64,000 nt of DNA from Muricoccus pecuniae (GCF_014199205.1 NZ_JACIJD010000003.1:283453-347452), one strand, 5' to 3'; counted from the stretch's first letter, positions 42,325 to 51,137 are shown. Notes: generated by a model not told the origin, from the letters alone. Numbers and translations: made by a program.

Positions 42325-43608
42325 ATGGCCGGTGACACCGATGGGGCGAGCCGTCGCGGGCTGCTGCGCGCGGGCGGGCTGACGGCCGCGGGGCTGGCGC
42401 TCGGCGGCGCGGGCGCGCCCGGCTACCCGCCGCCGACCGAGACGGATGTGGGCGGCGTCGCCGAGGACCGCGTGCGCTTCCCCAACTGGCGCGGCGAGGC
42501 CGAGCCGCCGCCCGCTCCCGCGCCGAACCCGCTGCCCCCCGCCGAGCGCGTGGGCTACGCCCTCATCGGCCTCGGGCGGATCAGCGTGGAGGAGATGCTG
42601 CCCGCCCTCGGCCAGGCCAGGATGTCCAGGCCGGCGGCGCTGGTGACGGGCAGCCCGGAGAAGGCGCGAGTCGTCGCGCGCCGCTACGGCATCCCGGAGG
42701 ACTCCATCTACTCCTACCAGGAGATGGAGCGGATGCGGGACAACCCCGCGGTCCAGGCCGTCTATATCGGCCTGCCCAACGCCCAGCACCGCGAGTTCAC
42801 CGAGCGCTCGGCGGCGATCGGCAAGCACGTGCTCTGCGAGAAGCCGATGGCGAACACCCCGGAGGAGGCGGCGGCCATGATCGCGGCCTGCGAGCGGGCG
42901 CGGGTGAAGCTGATGATCGCCTATCGCTGCCAGTACGAGCCCTATAACCGCGAGGCCATCCGCATCGTCCGCTCGGGCGAGCTGGGCAAGCTGCGCTTCA
43001 TCGAGGCGACGAACGTCCAGTCCTCCGGCACCGCCTCCCAGTGGCGCTTCAGCCGCGCGCTGGCGGGCGGCGGGGCGCTGCCGGATATCGGCCTCTACTG
43101 CCTCAACGCCGCGCGCTACATCACGGGGGAGGAGCCGGTGGACACCTTCGCCCGCAGCTACTCCCCGCCCGGTGACGAGCGCTGGCGCGATATCGAGGAG
43201 AGCGTGGCCTTCAGCCTGCGCTTCCCCTCGGGCGTGATGGCGAACCTGCTCTGCGCCTACGACGCCTTCAACGACAAGACGATGCGCCTGCATTTCGAGC
43301 GCGGCACGGTCGAGATGCCGAACGCCTTCGCGTATCACGGGCAGCAGATGTACGTCTCCCGGCGGGAGGGGGACCTCACCGCGCGCGTCCAGCGGCGGAT
43401 GGAGGAGAAGAACCAGTTCGCGCTGGAGATCGACCATTTCTCCGATTGCATCCGTGCCGACCGCAGGCCCCATACCCCGGGCGAGGAGGGCGCGCATGAC
43501 CAGGCGCTGATGGCCGCGATCTACCGCTCCGCCGCCGAGGGCCGGCCGGTGGAGCTGCCGAAGCCGCCCGGTTCCACGCGGGGGCCGGAGCCCTCGGCCG
43601 CCGGCTGA
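42325..43608 (+). CDS. Tat-exported Gfo/Idh/MocA family oxidoreductase
   Basis: 427 residues. A Tat-type leader (ASRRGLLRAGGLTAAGLALGG) is followed by the Rossmann NAD(P) domain (YALIGLGRISVEEMLPAL), LCEKPMANTPEEA with the catalytic Lys, and the C-terminal domain with GGALPDIGLYCLNAARY. This resembles periplasmic glucose-fructose oxidoreductase, in which NADP stays tightly bound. ATG follows GAGGAA. A sugar or sugar-acid substrate is likely. Confidence 0.83.
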   Translation: MAGDTDGASRRGLLRAGGLTAAGLALGGAGAPGYPPPTETDVGGVAEDRVRFPNWRGEAEPPPAPAPNPLPPAERVGYALIGLGRISVEEMLPALGQARMSRPAALVTGSPEKARVVARRYGIPEDSIYSYQEMERMRDNPAVQAVYIGLPNAQHREFTERSAAIGKHVLCEKPMANTPEEAAAMIAACERARVKLMIAYRCQYEPYNREAIRIVRSGELGKLRFIEATNVQSSGTASQWRFSRALAGGGALPDIGLYCLNAARYITGEEPVDTFARSYSPPGDERWRDIEESVAFSLRFPSGVMANLLCAYDAFNDKTMRLHFERGTVEMPNAFAYHGQQMYVSRREGDLTARVQRRMEEKNQFALEIDHFSDCIRADRRPHTPGEEGAHDQALMAAIYRSAAEGRPVELPKPPGSTRGPEPSAAG

Positions 43609-43774
43609 GTCCCCCGGCAGCCCCGTAACGGCGTACCGGCCGCCCCCCGGCGGCCGGCTTGACCCCGGGCGTGGCGCATGGGCAGAGGGACGGCCCGGCG
43701 CGCCCCGGCCGGCGTTCCGGACATCCCGGCGCGCCCGCGCGCCGCCCGTGCTGCCGGAAAGGGCGTGTCCCGCG

Positions 43775-44941
43775 ATGACAGAGCAACCCGTACCGGCCTG
43801 GCGGCTCTGGCCCTTCGTGTCGATCGTGCTGGCCGGGTTCCTCGCGATCGCCATGCCGTTGCCCGTGCTCTCCCTGCACGTGCATGACGGGCTGAGCTTC
43901 AGCCTGGTGACGGCCGGGTGGGTCGTCGGCGTGCAGTCCCTCGCCACGATCCTGACGCGGCAATGGGCGGGATCGCTGATCGACCGGCGCGGGCCCAAGC
44001 GGGCGGTGCTGATCGGCCTGCCGCTCGCTGCCCTGGCGGGGGTGCTCCTCCTCCTCTCCACCCTCATTCCCGATCCCCGGTTCTCCCTCGCGGTGCTCGT
44101 GGCCGGGCGGCTGGTGATGGGGCCGGCGGAGAGCCTGTTCCTCACGGGGGCGATGACCTGGGGCATCCTCACCCTCGGCGCCCGGCGGACGGGGGTGGTG
44201 ATGACCTGGCAGGGCATCGCCATGTTCACCGCCCTCGGCCTCGGCGCCCCGCTCGGGCTGGCCCTGTTCGGGCGGCTGGGCTTCACGGGGGTGGCGGTCG
44301 CGGCGATCGCGCTGCCGCTGGCCGGGCTGCTGATTGCCCTGGCCCAGCCCGCCATCGCTCCGCTCGCCCGCGGCGCGCGCGCCTCCTTCCTCCGGGTGAT
44401 CGGGCTCGTCTGGCGGCAAGGGCTGGTGCTCTGCCTCGGCACCGCGCCGCAGGCGGTACTGGGGAGCTTCGTCGCGCTCTACTTCGCCAGCCGGGGATGG
44501 GAGGGGGCGGGGCTCTCCCTCACGGGCTTCGGCATCGGCTTCATCCTCGTCCGCCTGTTCTTCTCGCACCTGCCGGACCGGCTCGGCGGGCGCCGCGTGG
44601 CGGCCGGCTCGCTCGTGGTGGAGGCGCTGGGGCAGGCCCTGCTCTGGACGGCGCCGAGCGCGCCCGTCGCCCTGCTCGGGGCGACGCTCACGGGCATCGG
44701 CTTCTCCCTCATCTTCCCCGCCATGGGGGTGGAGGCTGTCCGGCGCGTGCCGGAGGGGAGCCGCGCCCTCGCCATCGCGAGCTTCAGCGCCTTCCTGGAC
44801 GTGGCGGTGGGGCTTTCCGGGCCGCTGGCCGGATTCATCGTGGGGCTGGGAGGCTACCCCGCCGTGTTCCTGGCGGGCGGGCTCGGCTGCCTCTCCGGAC
44901 TGCTCCTGCTGATCGGGCGGAACCGGCCGGTCGAGGGCTAG
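43775..44941 (+). CDS. MFS transporter
   Basis: 388 residues with about 12 transmembrane helices and the family loop GSLIDRRGPKRAVLIG between helices 2 and 3, and a related RLGGRRVAAGS in the second half. Arabinose-efflux/YhhS-like subgroup is likely. Substrate unknown. Ends before a perfect terminator shared with rpoH. Confidence 0.82.
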   Translation: MTEQPVPAWRLWPFVSIVLAGFLAIAMPLPVLSLHVHDGLSFSLVTAGWVVGVQSLATILTRQWAGSLIDRRGPKRAVLIGLPLAALAGVLLLLSTLIPDPRFSLAVLVAGRLVMGPAESLFLTGAMTWGILTLGARRTGVVMTWQGIAMFTALGLGAPLGLALFGRLGFTGVAVAAIALPLAGLLIALAQPAIAPLARGARASFLRVIGLVWRQGLVLCLGTAPQAVLGSFVALYFASRGWEGAGLSLTGFGIGFILVRLFFSHLPDRLGGRRVAAGSLVVEALGQALLWTAPSAPVALLGATLTGIGFSLIFPAMGVEAVRRVPEGSRALAIASFSAFLDVAVGLSGPLAGFIVGLGGYPAVFLAGGLGCLSGLLLLIGRNRPVEG

Positions 44942-44962
44942 CGCCAGGATCCGGACACACGA

Positions 44963-44990
44963 AAGGGCGGCGGATCGCTCCGCCGCCCTT
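44963..44990. terminator. bidirectional terminator between MFS gene and rpoH
   Basis: Perfect 12-bp stem AAGGGCGGCGGA / TCCGCCGCCCTT with a TCGC tetraloop. Confidence 0.85.
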
Positions 44991-45033
44991 CCATCCAACC
45001 CGGTGCGCCGCCCCGAGGGGCAGTGTGGCCAGA

Positions 45034-45918
45034 TCAGGTCACCTGGAGCCGCCGCTCCACGATCTGGGTCTTCATGTTCTTCTGCAGCTTCTCGAAGGCT
45101 CGCACCTCGATCTGCCGCACGCGCTCGCGGGAGATGTTGTACTGCTGCGACAGCTCCTCGAGCGTGGTGGGCTCGTCCTTCAGCCGGCGCTCGATGAGGA
45201 TGTGGCGCTCCCGGTCGTTCAGCGTGCTGAGCGCAGAGTTCAGCAGGTCGCGCCGGTTGGTCATGTCCTCCCGGTCGGCGAGCTCCTCCTCCTGGCTCTC
45301 GCCCTCGTCCACCAGCCAGTCCTGCCACTCACCCTCGCTGTCGGCGCGGATGGGGGAGTTCAGGCTGTTGTCCGGGCTGGCCAGGCGGCGGTTCATCGAC
45401 ACCACGTCCTGCTCGGGCACCTGCAGCACGCGGGCGATCTTCTCCACCTGCTCCGGCTTCAGGTCGCCCTCTTCCAGGGCGGCCATCTGGCCCTTCAGGC
45501 GGCGCAGGTTGAAGAACAGCTTCTTCTGCGCGGCGGTGGTGCCCATCTTCACCAGCGACCAGGAGTGCAGGATGTACTCCTGGATCGCGGCGCGGATCCA
45601 CCACATGGCGTAGGTCGCAAGGCGGAAGCCGCGGTCCGGGTCGAACCGCTTCACCGCCTGCATCATGCCGACATTGCCCTCGGAGATCAGCTCGCCGACC
45701 GGCAGGCCGTAGCCGCGGTAGCCCATGGCGATCTTCGCGACGAGGCGGAGATGCGAGGTGACGAGCTTGTGGGCCGCACCCTCGTCATGGTTGTCCCGCC
45801 ACCGCTTGGCGAGGTTCAGCTCCTCCTCGGGGGAGAGCATCGGAAATTTGCGGATCTCCTGCAGGTAGCGGGAGAGGTTGCCCTCGGGGGCAATAGGGAT
45901 CATCGAAGTGGAAGCCAT
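45034..45918 (-). CDS. rpoH: RNA polymerase sigma-32 (heat-shock) factor
   Basis: 294 residues. Region 1.2/2: LSRYLQEIRKFPMLSPEEE, LPVGELISEGNVGMMQAVK, FDPDRGFRLATYAMWWIRAAI (region 2.4). The RpoH box QKKLFFNLRRLK is present and separates it from sigma-70. Region 4: TLEELSQQYNISRERVRQIE. Start at MASTSM, with AGGAGG eleven nt upstream. Drives heat-shock gene transcription. Alphaproteobacteria often have more than one rpoH; only one is in view. Confidence 0.95.
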   Translation of the reverse strand: MASTSMIPIAPEGNLSRYLQEIRKFPMLSPEEELNLAKRWRDNHDEGAAHKLVTSHLRLVAKIAMGYRGYGLPVGELISEGNVGMMQAVKRFDPDRGFRLATYAMWWIRAAIQEYILHSWSLVKMGTTAAQKKLFFNLRRLKGQMAALEEGDLKPEQVEKIARVLQVPEQDVVSMNRRLASPDNSLNSPIRADSEGEWQDWLVDEGESQEEELADREDMTNRRDLLNSALSTLNDRERHILIERRLKDEPTTLEELSQQYNISRERVRQIEVRAFEKLQKNMKTQIVERRLQVT

Positions 45919-46231
45919 AAACGCGATTGCCTCCTGCACCGGCCGGGCTGCCCCCGGAGTTGGCGGGCGCGCGGACGGCTGAGATCGGCACGGTGGATCC
46001 GTGCCTCGCCTCGGCGCGCTGGGCCCTGAGCCCCTTAAGAACGCCGGCCCCCCTTCATGTTTTCCCGCGATCACGTTGCGGGTGCGGATGAAGGTGGCGG
46101 ACCGTTCCGTCGATGCCCGTTATGGCACCCGGCCGCTGAAGCTGACGTGCTTGTAATCTATTCCCGGCCTGTTCGCAAGGACAATCCGTACCCTTGCGGT
46201 AGGGTTAACCCTGGAAAGGGGAACAAAGCGC
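45919..46231 (-). promoter_or_regulatory. rpoH upstream region with candidate promoter
   Basis: 313 nt with no credible gene. On the minus strand TTGCGA (46178-46173) and TACAAG (46155-46150) are 17 nt apart and would give a leader of roughly 225 nt. A perfect palindrome AGGGTTAACCCT lies at 46201-46212. A GGGG/CCCC stem around 46215-46238 may end rluD transcription. Confidence 0.4.
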
Positions 46232-47245
46232 TTACCCCTGTGCGTCCAGCGCGGCGATCAGGGCGGTCATGTCCGGGGGGAGGGGAGAGGTGAAGCGGAG
46301 CGGCTCGTTGGAGACCGGATGCCGGAACCCCAGCGTCTGCGCGTGCAGCGCCTGGCGGGGAAAGGCGAGCAGGGCCTCGCGCGCCGCCTCGGGCAGCCCG
46401 CGCGCGGCCGCCGGCGTGCGGCGGCAGTAGACGGGGTCGCCCACCAGCGGGTGGCCGATATGGGCCATGTGGACCCGGATCTGATGGGTGCGCCCGGTGG
46501 CGAGCCGGCAGCGCAGCAGGGCGCAGGCCGCGCCCCAGGCCCGCTCCGTGGAGAAGTGGGTCAGCGCGTGCTTGCCGCCGCGCGACACCACGGCCATCCG
46601 CTTGCGATCCGCCGGGTGCCGCCCGATCGGGGCATCGACGCTGCCCGAGACGGGGGAGGGGGTTCCCCAGGCAAGGGCGAGGTAGCTGCGCTCCAGGTCG
46701 CGCTCGGCGAAGGCTGCGGAGAGCGCCTGGTGCGCCGCCTCGGACTTGGCGACGACCATTACCCCCGAGGTGTCCTTGTCCAGCCGGTGCACGATCCCCG
46801 GCCGCTTCTCCCCGCCGATTCCCGACAGCTCCTCCCCGGCGTGGTGGAGGATGGCGTTCACCAGCGTGCCCTCGGCATGGCCCGGCGCGGGGTGGACGAC
46901 GAGCCCGGCCGGCTTGTCCAGCACGATGAGGTGCCGGTCCTCGAAGAGGATGGTCAGGTCCATCGCCTGGGGCAGCGGCGTTGCCGCCTCGGGCGGGGGG
47001 ACCGCGAGGCTGTAGCGGACGCCTGGGCGCAGCGATTCGGAGGGATCCCTCGTCGCCACCCCGTCCCGCGAGGCGTGCCCGGCCTCGACCAGCGCCTTGA
47101 CGCGGGAGCGGGAGAGGCTGCCCATGCCGGCGAAGGCCCGGTCCAGCCTTTCCCCCGCCTGCTCGGGGGTGGCGGTGAAGTCCAGGCTGGCCGGCCGATC
47201 GGCGGAGGGTTCGTTGCGCGCGCTCAAGATACTCGTCTGGGGCAT
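46232..47245 (-). CDS. rluD: 23S rRNA pseudouridine synthase RluD/RluA family
   Basis: About 337 residues. N-terminal S4 domain (ERLDRAFAGMGSLSRSRVKALVEAG), then the catalytic domain with GIVHRLDKDTSGVMVVAK, whose Asp is the nucleophile. Also LEDRHLIVLDKPAG-like VLDKPAGLVVHPAPG and GRTHQIRVHMAHIGHPLVGD. Modifies uridines of helix 69 in the 50S subunit if RluD. The start is uncertain: MPQTSI at 47245 has no ribosome site, and its first 30 nt overlap the divergent DUF6476 gene. Confidence 0.88.
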   Translation of the reverse strand: MPQTSILSARNEPSADRPASLDFTATPEQAGERLDRAFAGMGSLSRSRVKALVEAGHASRDGVATRDPSESLRPGVRYSLAVPPPEAATPLPQAMDLTILFEDRHLIVLDKPAGLVVHPAPGHAEGTLVNAILHHAGEELSGIGGEKRPGIVHRLDKDTSGVMVVAKSEAAHQALSAAFAERDLERSYLALAWGTPSPVSGSVDAPIGRHPADRKRMAVVSRGGKHALTHFSTERAWGAACALLRCRLATGRTHQIRVHMAHIGHPLVGDPVYCRRTPAAARGLPEAAREALLAFPRQALHAQTLGFRHPVSNEPLRFTSPLPPDMTALIAALDAQG

Positions 47246-47504
47246 GGGGGTGCTGATCATCGCGGCCAGCGTGGCCCTGGTTGTGATGATCGTGCAGCGC
47301 GCCGGCAAGGCCATTCCGGCGGCGCCCGAGGGGCCGCCCGCGCAGATCTCGCTCGGCCAGCCGCCCGGGAGCCGAATCGCGGGCCTCGCCCCTGGCTTCG
47401 AGGGGCGGGTGGCGGTCTGGGTCCAGCGGCCCGACGGGGAGCGGCTGGTCATCCTGGACACCCGCAACGGGCGCGCGCTCGGCGAGATCAGGCTCTCGGA
47501 ATAG
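47214..47504 (+). CDS. DUF6476-like small membrane protein
   Basis: About 96 residues from a TTG start with GGAGGG four nt before it (LRALKILVWGMGVLIIAA). One N-terminal transmembrane helix (WGMGVLIIAASVALVVMIV) is followed by a soluble domain (GRVAVWVQRPDGERLVILDTRNG). Small proteins of this type lie divergently beside rluA/rluD genes in alphaproteobacteria. Function unknown. ATG 47244 is the alternative start and would cut into the helix. Confidence 0.65.
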   Translation: MRALKILVWGMGVLIIAASVALVVMIVQRAGKAIPAAPEGPPAQISLGQPPGSRIAGLAPGFEGRVAVWVQRPDGERLVILDTRNGRALGEIRLSE

Positions 47505-47508
47505 GGGC

Positions 47509-47709
47509 GTGGCGCATCGCAAGCCGAACCTGCCGGTGAAGGATTGCGCCACTTGCGGGCGGCCCTTCTCCTGGCGGCGCAAATGGGCGCGGGACTGGGA
47601 CGCCGTGCGCCATTGCTCGGATGCCTGCCGGACGCGGCGGCAGGGAGCGGCGAAAAAAGAGGAAAAAAGCGCCCGGACCCCGCTTGCGAGCCCGGGGCAG
47701 GGCGGATAG
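47509..47709 (+). CDS. DUF2256 zinc-finger-like protein
   Basis: 66 residues from GTG. The family pattern is clear: KDCATCGRPFSWRRKWARDW then VRHCSDACRTRR, four cysteines forming a probable zinc site. Small cytoplasmic protein of unknown function, four nt after the DUF6476-like stop and likely co-transcribed. Confidence 0.85.
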   Translation: MAHRKPNLPVKDCATCGRPFSWRRKWARDWDAVRHCSDACRTRRQGAAKKEEKSARTPLASPGQGG

Positions 47710-47730
47710 AAGGCGCTTCCCGACGGCCAC

Positions 47731-47806
47731 GTCCCCATCGTCTAGAGGCCTAGGACACCGCCCTCTCACGGCGGTAACAGGGGTTCGAATCCCCTTGGGG
47801 ACGCCA
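47731..47806 (+). tRNA. tRNA-Glu (anticodon CTC)
   Basis: Full cloverleaf: acceptor GTCCCCA/TGGGGAC, D arm with CCTAGGAC, anticodon stem CCGCC/GGCGG with loop CTCTCAC (anticodon CTC), T arm GGGG-TTCGAAT-CCCC, discriminator G at 47803, and encoded CCA to 47806. Sequence character changes just downstream. Confidence 0.95.
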
Positions 47807-47883
47807 TTCGGCGTTGTTTTTCTGTGGTTTGTGGTCAGTTCGGGCCAGCACCCCACAATTACCCGCACACCTGACCATTAAGG

Positions 47884-48359
47884 CTAATGGATAGCGCCGA
47901 TGATCCGGCTGCTGCCCTTTCGGCGTTGGTTTCTCATGAGGCTTTCGTGAACCCGGATCTGCTTTCGGCGATCCTTGCTGCTATCAGCGCTGTGTTCTGG
48001 CTGGCGAGTGCAGCAATCACCATTCCCACTGGTTTTGACACCGAAGAGGGCAAGCAACGCGCGTTCAAGAACATCACCCGTTGCAACGCTGCCCGGGACA
48101 GCGGCGAGAGGCTCCGGCCCATCTGGATCCCTCAGAATGCCGCACCACTCTGCGGCTTGAGCGCGTAGCTCGGCTGCGGCGGTCAACATCGCCTTGTGCA
48201 GGCGCTCGGCATCCTGGGTCCCAATTCCGGCCTGCTCGGCTGCGAGCTTCACCGCATCCGGCGCCAAGTATGCCATCGTATTCAGAGCGACGTTCGTCAT
48301 TGCATCGGCCGGATGGCGCTCTTCCCAGGTGAGCGGGCCCTTGTACCGCCCGCAATTTC
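47884..48359 (-). pseudogene. 5'-truncated hypothetical gene beside the IS element
   Basis: An ATG at 48300 opens 138 codons (TNVALNTMAYLAPDAVK, AERLHKAMLTAAAELRAQ, GDVLERALLALFG). The same frame stays open upstream to the IS boundary and reads GRYKGPLTWEERHPADA, which looks like coding sequence. The gene therefore probably began further upstream and lost its 5' end when the IS3-type element inserted. No continuation is visible on the far side of the element. The last 45 residues are rich in basic residues and may be out-of-frame tail. Function not recognised. Confidence 0.5.
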
Positions 48360-48378
48360 TGAGACACCTGAGTGGAGC

Positions 48379-49276
48379 CTATGCGGCGAGTGCCGCTGTT
48401 GAAAGGTGATCCTGGCGGACGGTGTCCAGTGTTCTGAAGCCGTGTCGCTCGATCAGCCAACTTGAGTTGTACGTCTGGCGGAACTCGAGGAGCGCTTGGC
48501 GGAGCTGCTCGACGGCGTCGAAGGTCCGGACCCACAGGAGGTTCTCCTTCAGGGTACGGATGAAGCGTTCGGCGCAGCCATTCCCCTCGGGTACGCGCAC
48601 GAAGGCGGGCGAGCTCTCGAAGCCGAGGAACTTCAGCTCGCCCTGGAAGGCATCGGACATGTACTGCGAGCCGTGATCGTGGCGCAGAGCGATGCCTGTT
48701 GCGATGCCCTTTGCGAAGCCGCCGAAGTGCTGGCGCACGCCTTGCCTGAGGGGTTCGAGTGCCTCGTAGCGGGTGCCGCGCCGGGCGGCATGGAGGCCAA
48801 CGCACCCGGCGCTGTGGTGATCGATGGCCACAACACCGCCGCTTGGCCCTCGTCAGTCCAGGTGGTGGTCATGCCCGTGCCCAACACGATGTTCACCGCG
48901 TCAGGGAGGATGGTGCCGTCGTGGTTGCGCGGCCCCCGAGGCACACCGACCCGCGACGGGGCGAACAGGCCGTGCTCGGCGCATAAGCCGAAGTACACGG
49001 CGCCTGGAGGTCCGCACACCCCGCAGGCGCAGCCTTGCCCAGACCTTGCGGTGCCCCGCGCCATAGAAGGAAGAGGCCGCGAGGACGGCCCTGATCGCCT
49101 AGACCAACTCCGCATCCGGCATCCGGCATCGGCCCGACCGGCCCTGGGCGCCTCGGTGGCTCTGCCCGGGGTGGCCGGCGGTGCCGGTAGATTGTTGCCC
49201 GAGCCACTTGCCAGACCCGGCACACCCGGGCCAGGCCATAGGGCCTGCCGCCGCCGGGCGAGAGCGTCAGGCTCAT
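48379..49276 (-). pseudogene. IS3-family transposase OrfB, multiply disrupted
   Basis: Recognisable integrase-core transposase spread over three frames. Start LTLSPGGGRPYGLARVCR; then GHRKVWARLRLRGVRTSRRR; then EHGLFAPSRVGVPRGPRNHD; then AIDHHSAGCVGLHAARRG to PEGNGCAERFIRTLKENL. Lesions on the minus strand: a 7-nt tandem duplication (GCATCCG twice, 49112-49125), a TAG at 49101-49099, one extra base near 48978, one missing base near 48831. The first catalytic Asp (normally TDMT) is Gly (TGMT). No functional product is possible. Confidence 0.85.
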
Positions 49277-49614
49277 AGCCTTGACCTCCGCCGGACCGAA
49301 GGGCGGCCACCCTCAAGGGCTGCGACCCTGGCCTCCAGCAGCTCACGCTCGAGCAGCATCTCGCCCAGCCGCGCCTTGAGCCGCTCGCTCTCCAGCATCT
49401 CGCCGCCAGTGGGCCGTGTCGCCAGGCTAGCCTCACCACCTGCCAGGAAGGCGTCGCGCCAGCCGCTGAGGGTCGCGGCCGTGACCCCCAGTGCCCGCGA
49501 AACCGTCTCCAGGTCCTCGCCCCGCAGCAGCCGCAGCACCGCGTCCCGCTTGCGCTGCCGCGACATCCGGCCACCCCGGCCAGGACCGGCGGCATCCATC
49601 GTCTCTGTCGTCAT
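49273..49614 (-). CDS. IS3-family transposase OrfA (helix-turn-helix)
   Basis: 113 residues (an ATG at 49626 would add four). RMSRQRKRDAVLRLLRGED and SRALGVTAATLSGWRDAFL form the helix-turn-helix; LKARLGEMLLERELLEARV is the leucine-zipper-like end. Its stop overlaps the orfB ATG at 49276 (ATGA). It appears intact, but the element cannot move without OrfB. Confidence 0.82.
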   Translation of the reverse strand: MTTETMDAAGPGRGGRMSRQRKRDAVLRLLRGEDLETVSRALGVTAATLSGWRDAFLAGGEASLATRPTGGEMLESERLKARLGEMLLERELLEARVAALEGGRPSVRRRSRL

Positions 49615-49649
49615 CGTGCACCCCATCTGCGGATACCGTCCGCATACGG

Positions 49650-49705
49650 GATGTCTCAATCAACTGTGGAGCGGAGGAGATGTCTCAACCAACTGTGGAG
49701 CGGAG
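49650..49705. repeat. 29-nt tandem repeat at the IS right end
   Basis: Two near-identical copies, beginning GATGTCTCAATCAACTGTGG at 49650 and GATGTCTCAACCAACTGTGG at 49679, each continuing AGCGGAG. Each contains the terminal TGTCTCA of the element, so the end of the IS is duplicated. Confidence 0.75.
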
Positions 49706-49882
49706 GACCTCGCACACGCAGCGACATAGCGGGTCTTACGCGTTCTGGAAGAGGCTCTCCTTCTACATGCCGGGCCCCGATCCGTCCCTCGGTGCGCGGC
49801 TGGTGGTTGCGGGCGGGGTTCAGGGCGTCTATCCCGTTTCGCCCTCAGTAATTGCGGTGCGTGGTAGCTGCCGCGATCGGGA

Positions 49883-50932
49883 ATGCGAATGGACATCGTC
49901 TTCCAAACCCCAATTGCGCCGGGAACGCGGCATGTTTTCCAGCTTGCCTGGGCGGCGCTGCGCACGACCGAGGTCATCGACTATGTCGCCGGAGCGAACA
50001 CCCTACTGCACATCAGCCTTCGTCCCTGCGTAGGGTCCATCGTCCTGAACGATCGGCGGGGTGGTTCCTGGCGGCAACAAGTGGAGTTGCGCCTCGAGCA
50101 GCCCCCTCTCAACGAGATGCTGCAGATTTCAGTCCTGTTCGGGCCCTTCTGCGCCACGGTCACGGTCGGTTGCCAACCACCGGTGGAGTTCTCGCGAGGG
50201 GTGGATGTAGGAGAGGCGGAGCGGATCGTCCTGCCGGAGCGCGTCCACTTCACCGCTATCGTCCCACCGGTTCCGGCTGCCCCGCTGCTGCGGCTGGAGC
50301 CCGATCCGGAAGGCGGCGCGACCCGTGGCGAGAGCTCATCGGGCGGCATCCGCTTCGCTGACATCCAGCATGTCGCGGGATGGCTTGAGATCGGCGAGGC
50401 GCGAGCCACGGCGCTCATCGTCGCCCTGCCGGATGGCGACGAGCTGTGCCGGTACGTCCTGCCCGCGCCGGAGATGGCGGGCCGTACCTCCTTCACCGCG
50501 ACCTTCCCCGCCGATCCCCGGGTCCGAGACGGGATGGAGCTTCACCTGGTGCTCGAGGTGGCAGGCGAGCGCAAATTTCTCGACCGGGGCACCTGCGCCA
50601 CGACCGTCATCGGCGGCATCGACCGTGTGACGCCGCGGATGGTCGGCGGATGGGCCTGGAACGCCCGCCTGGAGCAAGGGAGCGTTCCCGTGGAGATCCT
50701 CGTGAACGGAGAGGTCGTGGGCACTGCCATTGCTAACCGGGGCCGCAGGGATCTTCGCGAGATCGATCGCGCGCTGGGGGCCGCCGGCTTCCTGTGCTGG
50801 CTTCCGGATGGCTCAACCGACCGCGGGGAGACCGACGTCAGGATTGAGGCGCGAGTGCAGGGAACCGGGATCATGCTGGCGAACGGGCCCTGGCCGATTT
50901 CGCGGCGGGTCGTGCTCAGCGGGGAGAGCTGA
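49883..50932 (+). CDS. galectin-like lectin paralogue A
   Basis: 349 residues, no signal peptide. N-terminal domain (about 1-110) shows the galectin sugar-site pattern: H43-x3-R47, N56, W63 (LLHISLRPC, IVLNDRRGGSW), but the Glu three after Trp is Gln66. PVEFSR follows where galectins have their last strand. Middle domain about 140-240 (ADIQHVAGWLEIG, LHLVLEVAGERKFLDRG). C-terminal domain about 240-345 (VGGWAWNARLEQGSVPVEILVNGE) ends in LANGPWPISR. The latter is shared with the proteins at 51270, 59220 and 62059. Starts ATG 49883 or 49889. Sugar binding is inferred from motif, not shown. Confidence 0.7.
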   Translation: MRMDIVFQTPIAPGTRHVFQLAWAALRTTEVIDYVAGANTLLHISLRPCVGSIVLNDRRGGSWRQQVELRLEQPPLNEMLQISVLFGPFCATVTVGCQPPVEFSRGVDVGEAERIVLPERVHFTAIVPPVPAAPLLRLEPDPEGGATRGESSSGGIRFADIQHVAGWLEIGEARATALIVALPDGDELCRYVLPAPEMAGRTSFTATFPADPRVRDGMELHLVLEVAGERKFLDRGTCATTVIGGIDRVTPRMVGGWAWNARLEQGSVPVEILVNGEVVGTAIANRGRRDLREIDRALGAAGFLCWLPDGSTDRGETDVRIEARVQGTGIMLANGPWPISRRVVLSGES

Positions 50933-51137
50933 GCCAAGCGCATCCGGCCCCGACCTCCGCACAATCCCGCTGTGCCGGACTGTTCCTGCCGGGAATCCGA
51001 GAGCCGCGGCGCGACTGCGCATCGGGCAACCCGAGGAGAAGCCCGAGTCCAGGCCTCCGATGCTGCTCCTGCGGCGCCTCGATCAGCTGAGTCGGAGAAT
51101 ACAGGCCGGTCTGTTCAACTCTCGCTAGCCTGCTCGA

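Larger units (their letters stand above)
48360..49658 (-). mobile_element. decayed IS3-family insertion sequence
   Basis: About 1.3 kb. The left end begins TGAGACACCT at 48360; the right end, read from the other strand, begins TGAGACATCC at 49658. Contains orfA intact and orfB broken at several places. No flanking target duplication is visible. It lies between the tRNA-Glu side and the lectin/glycosyltransferase region. Confidence 0.8.
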
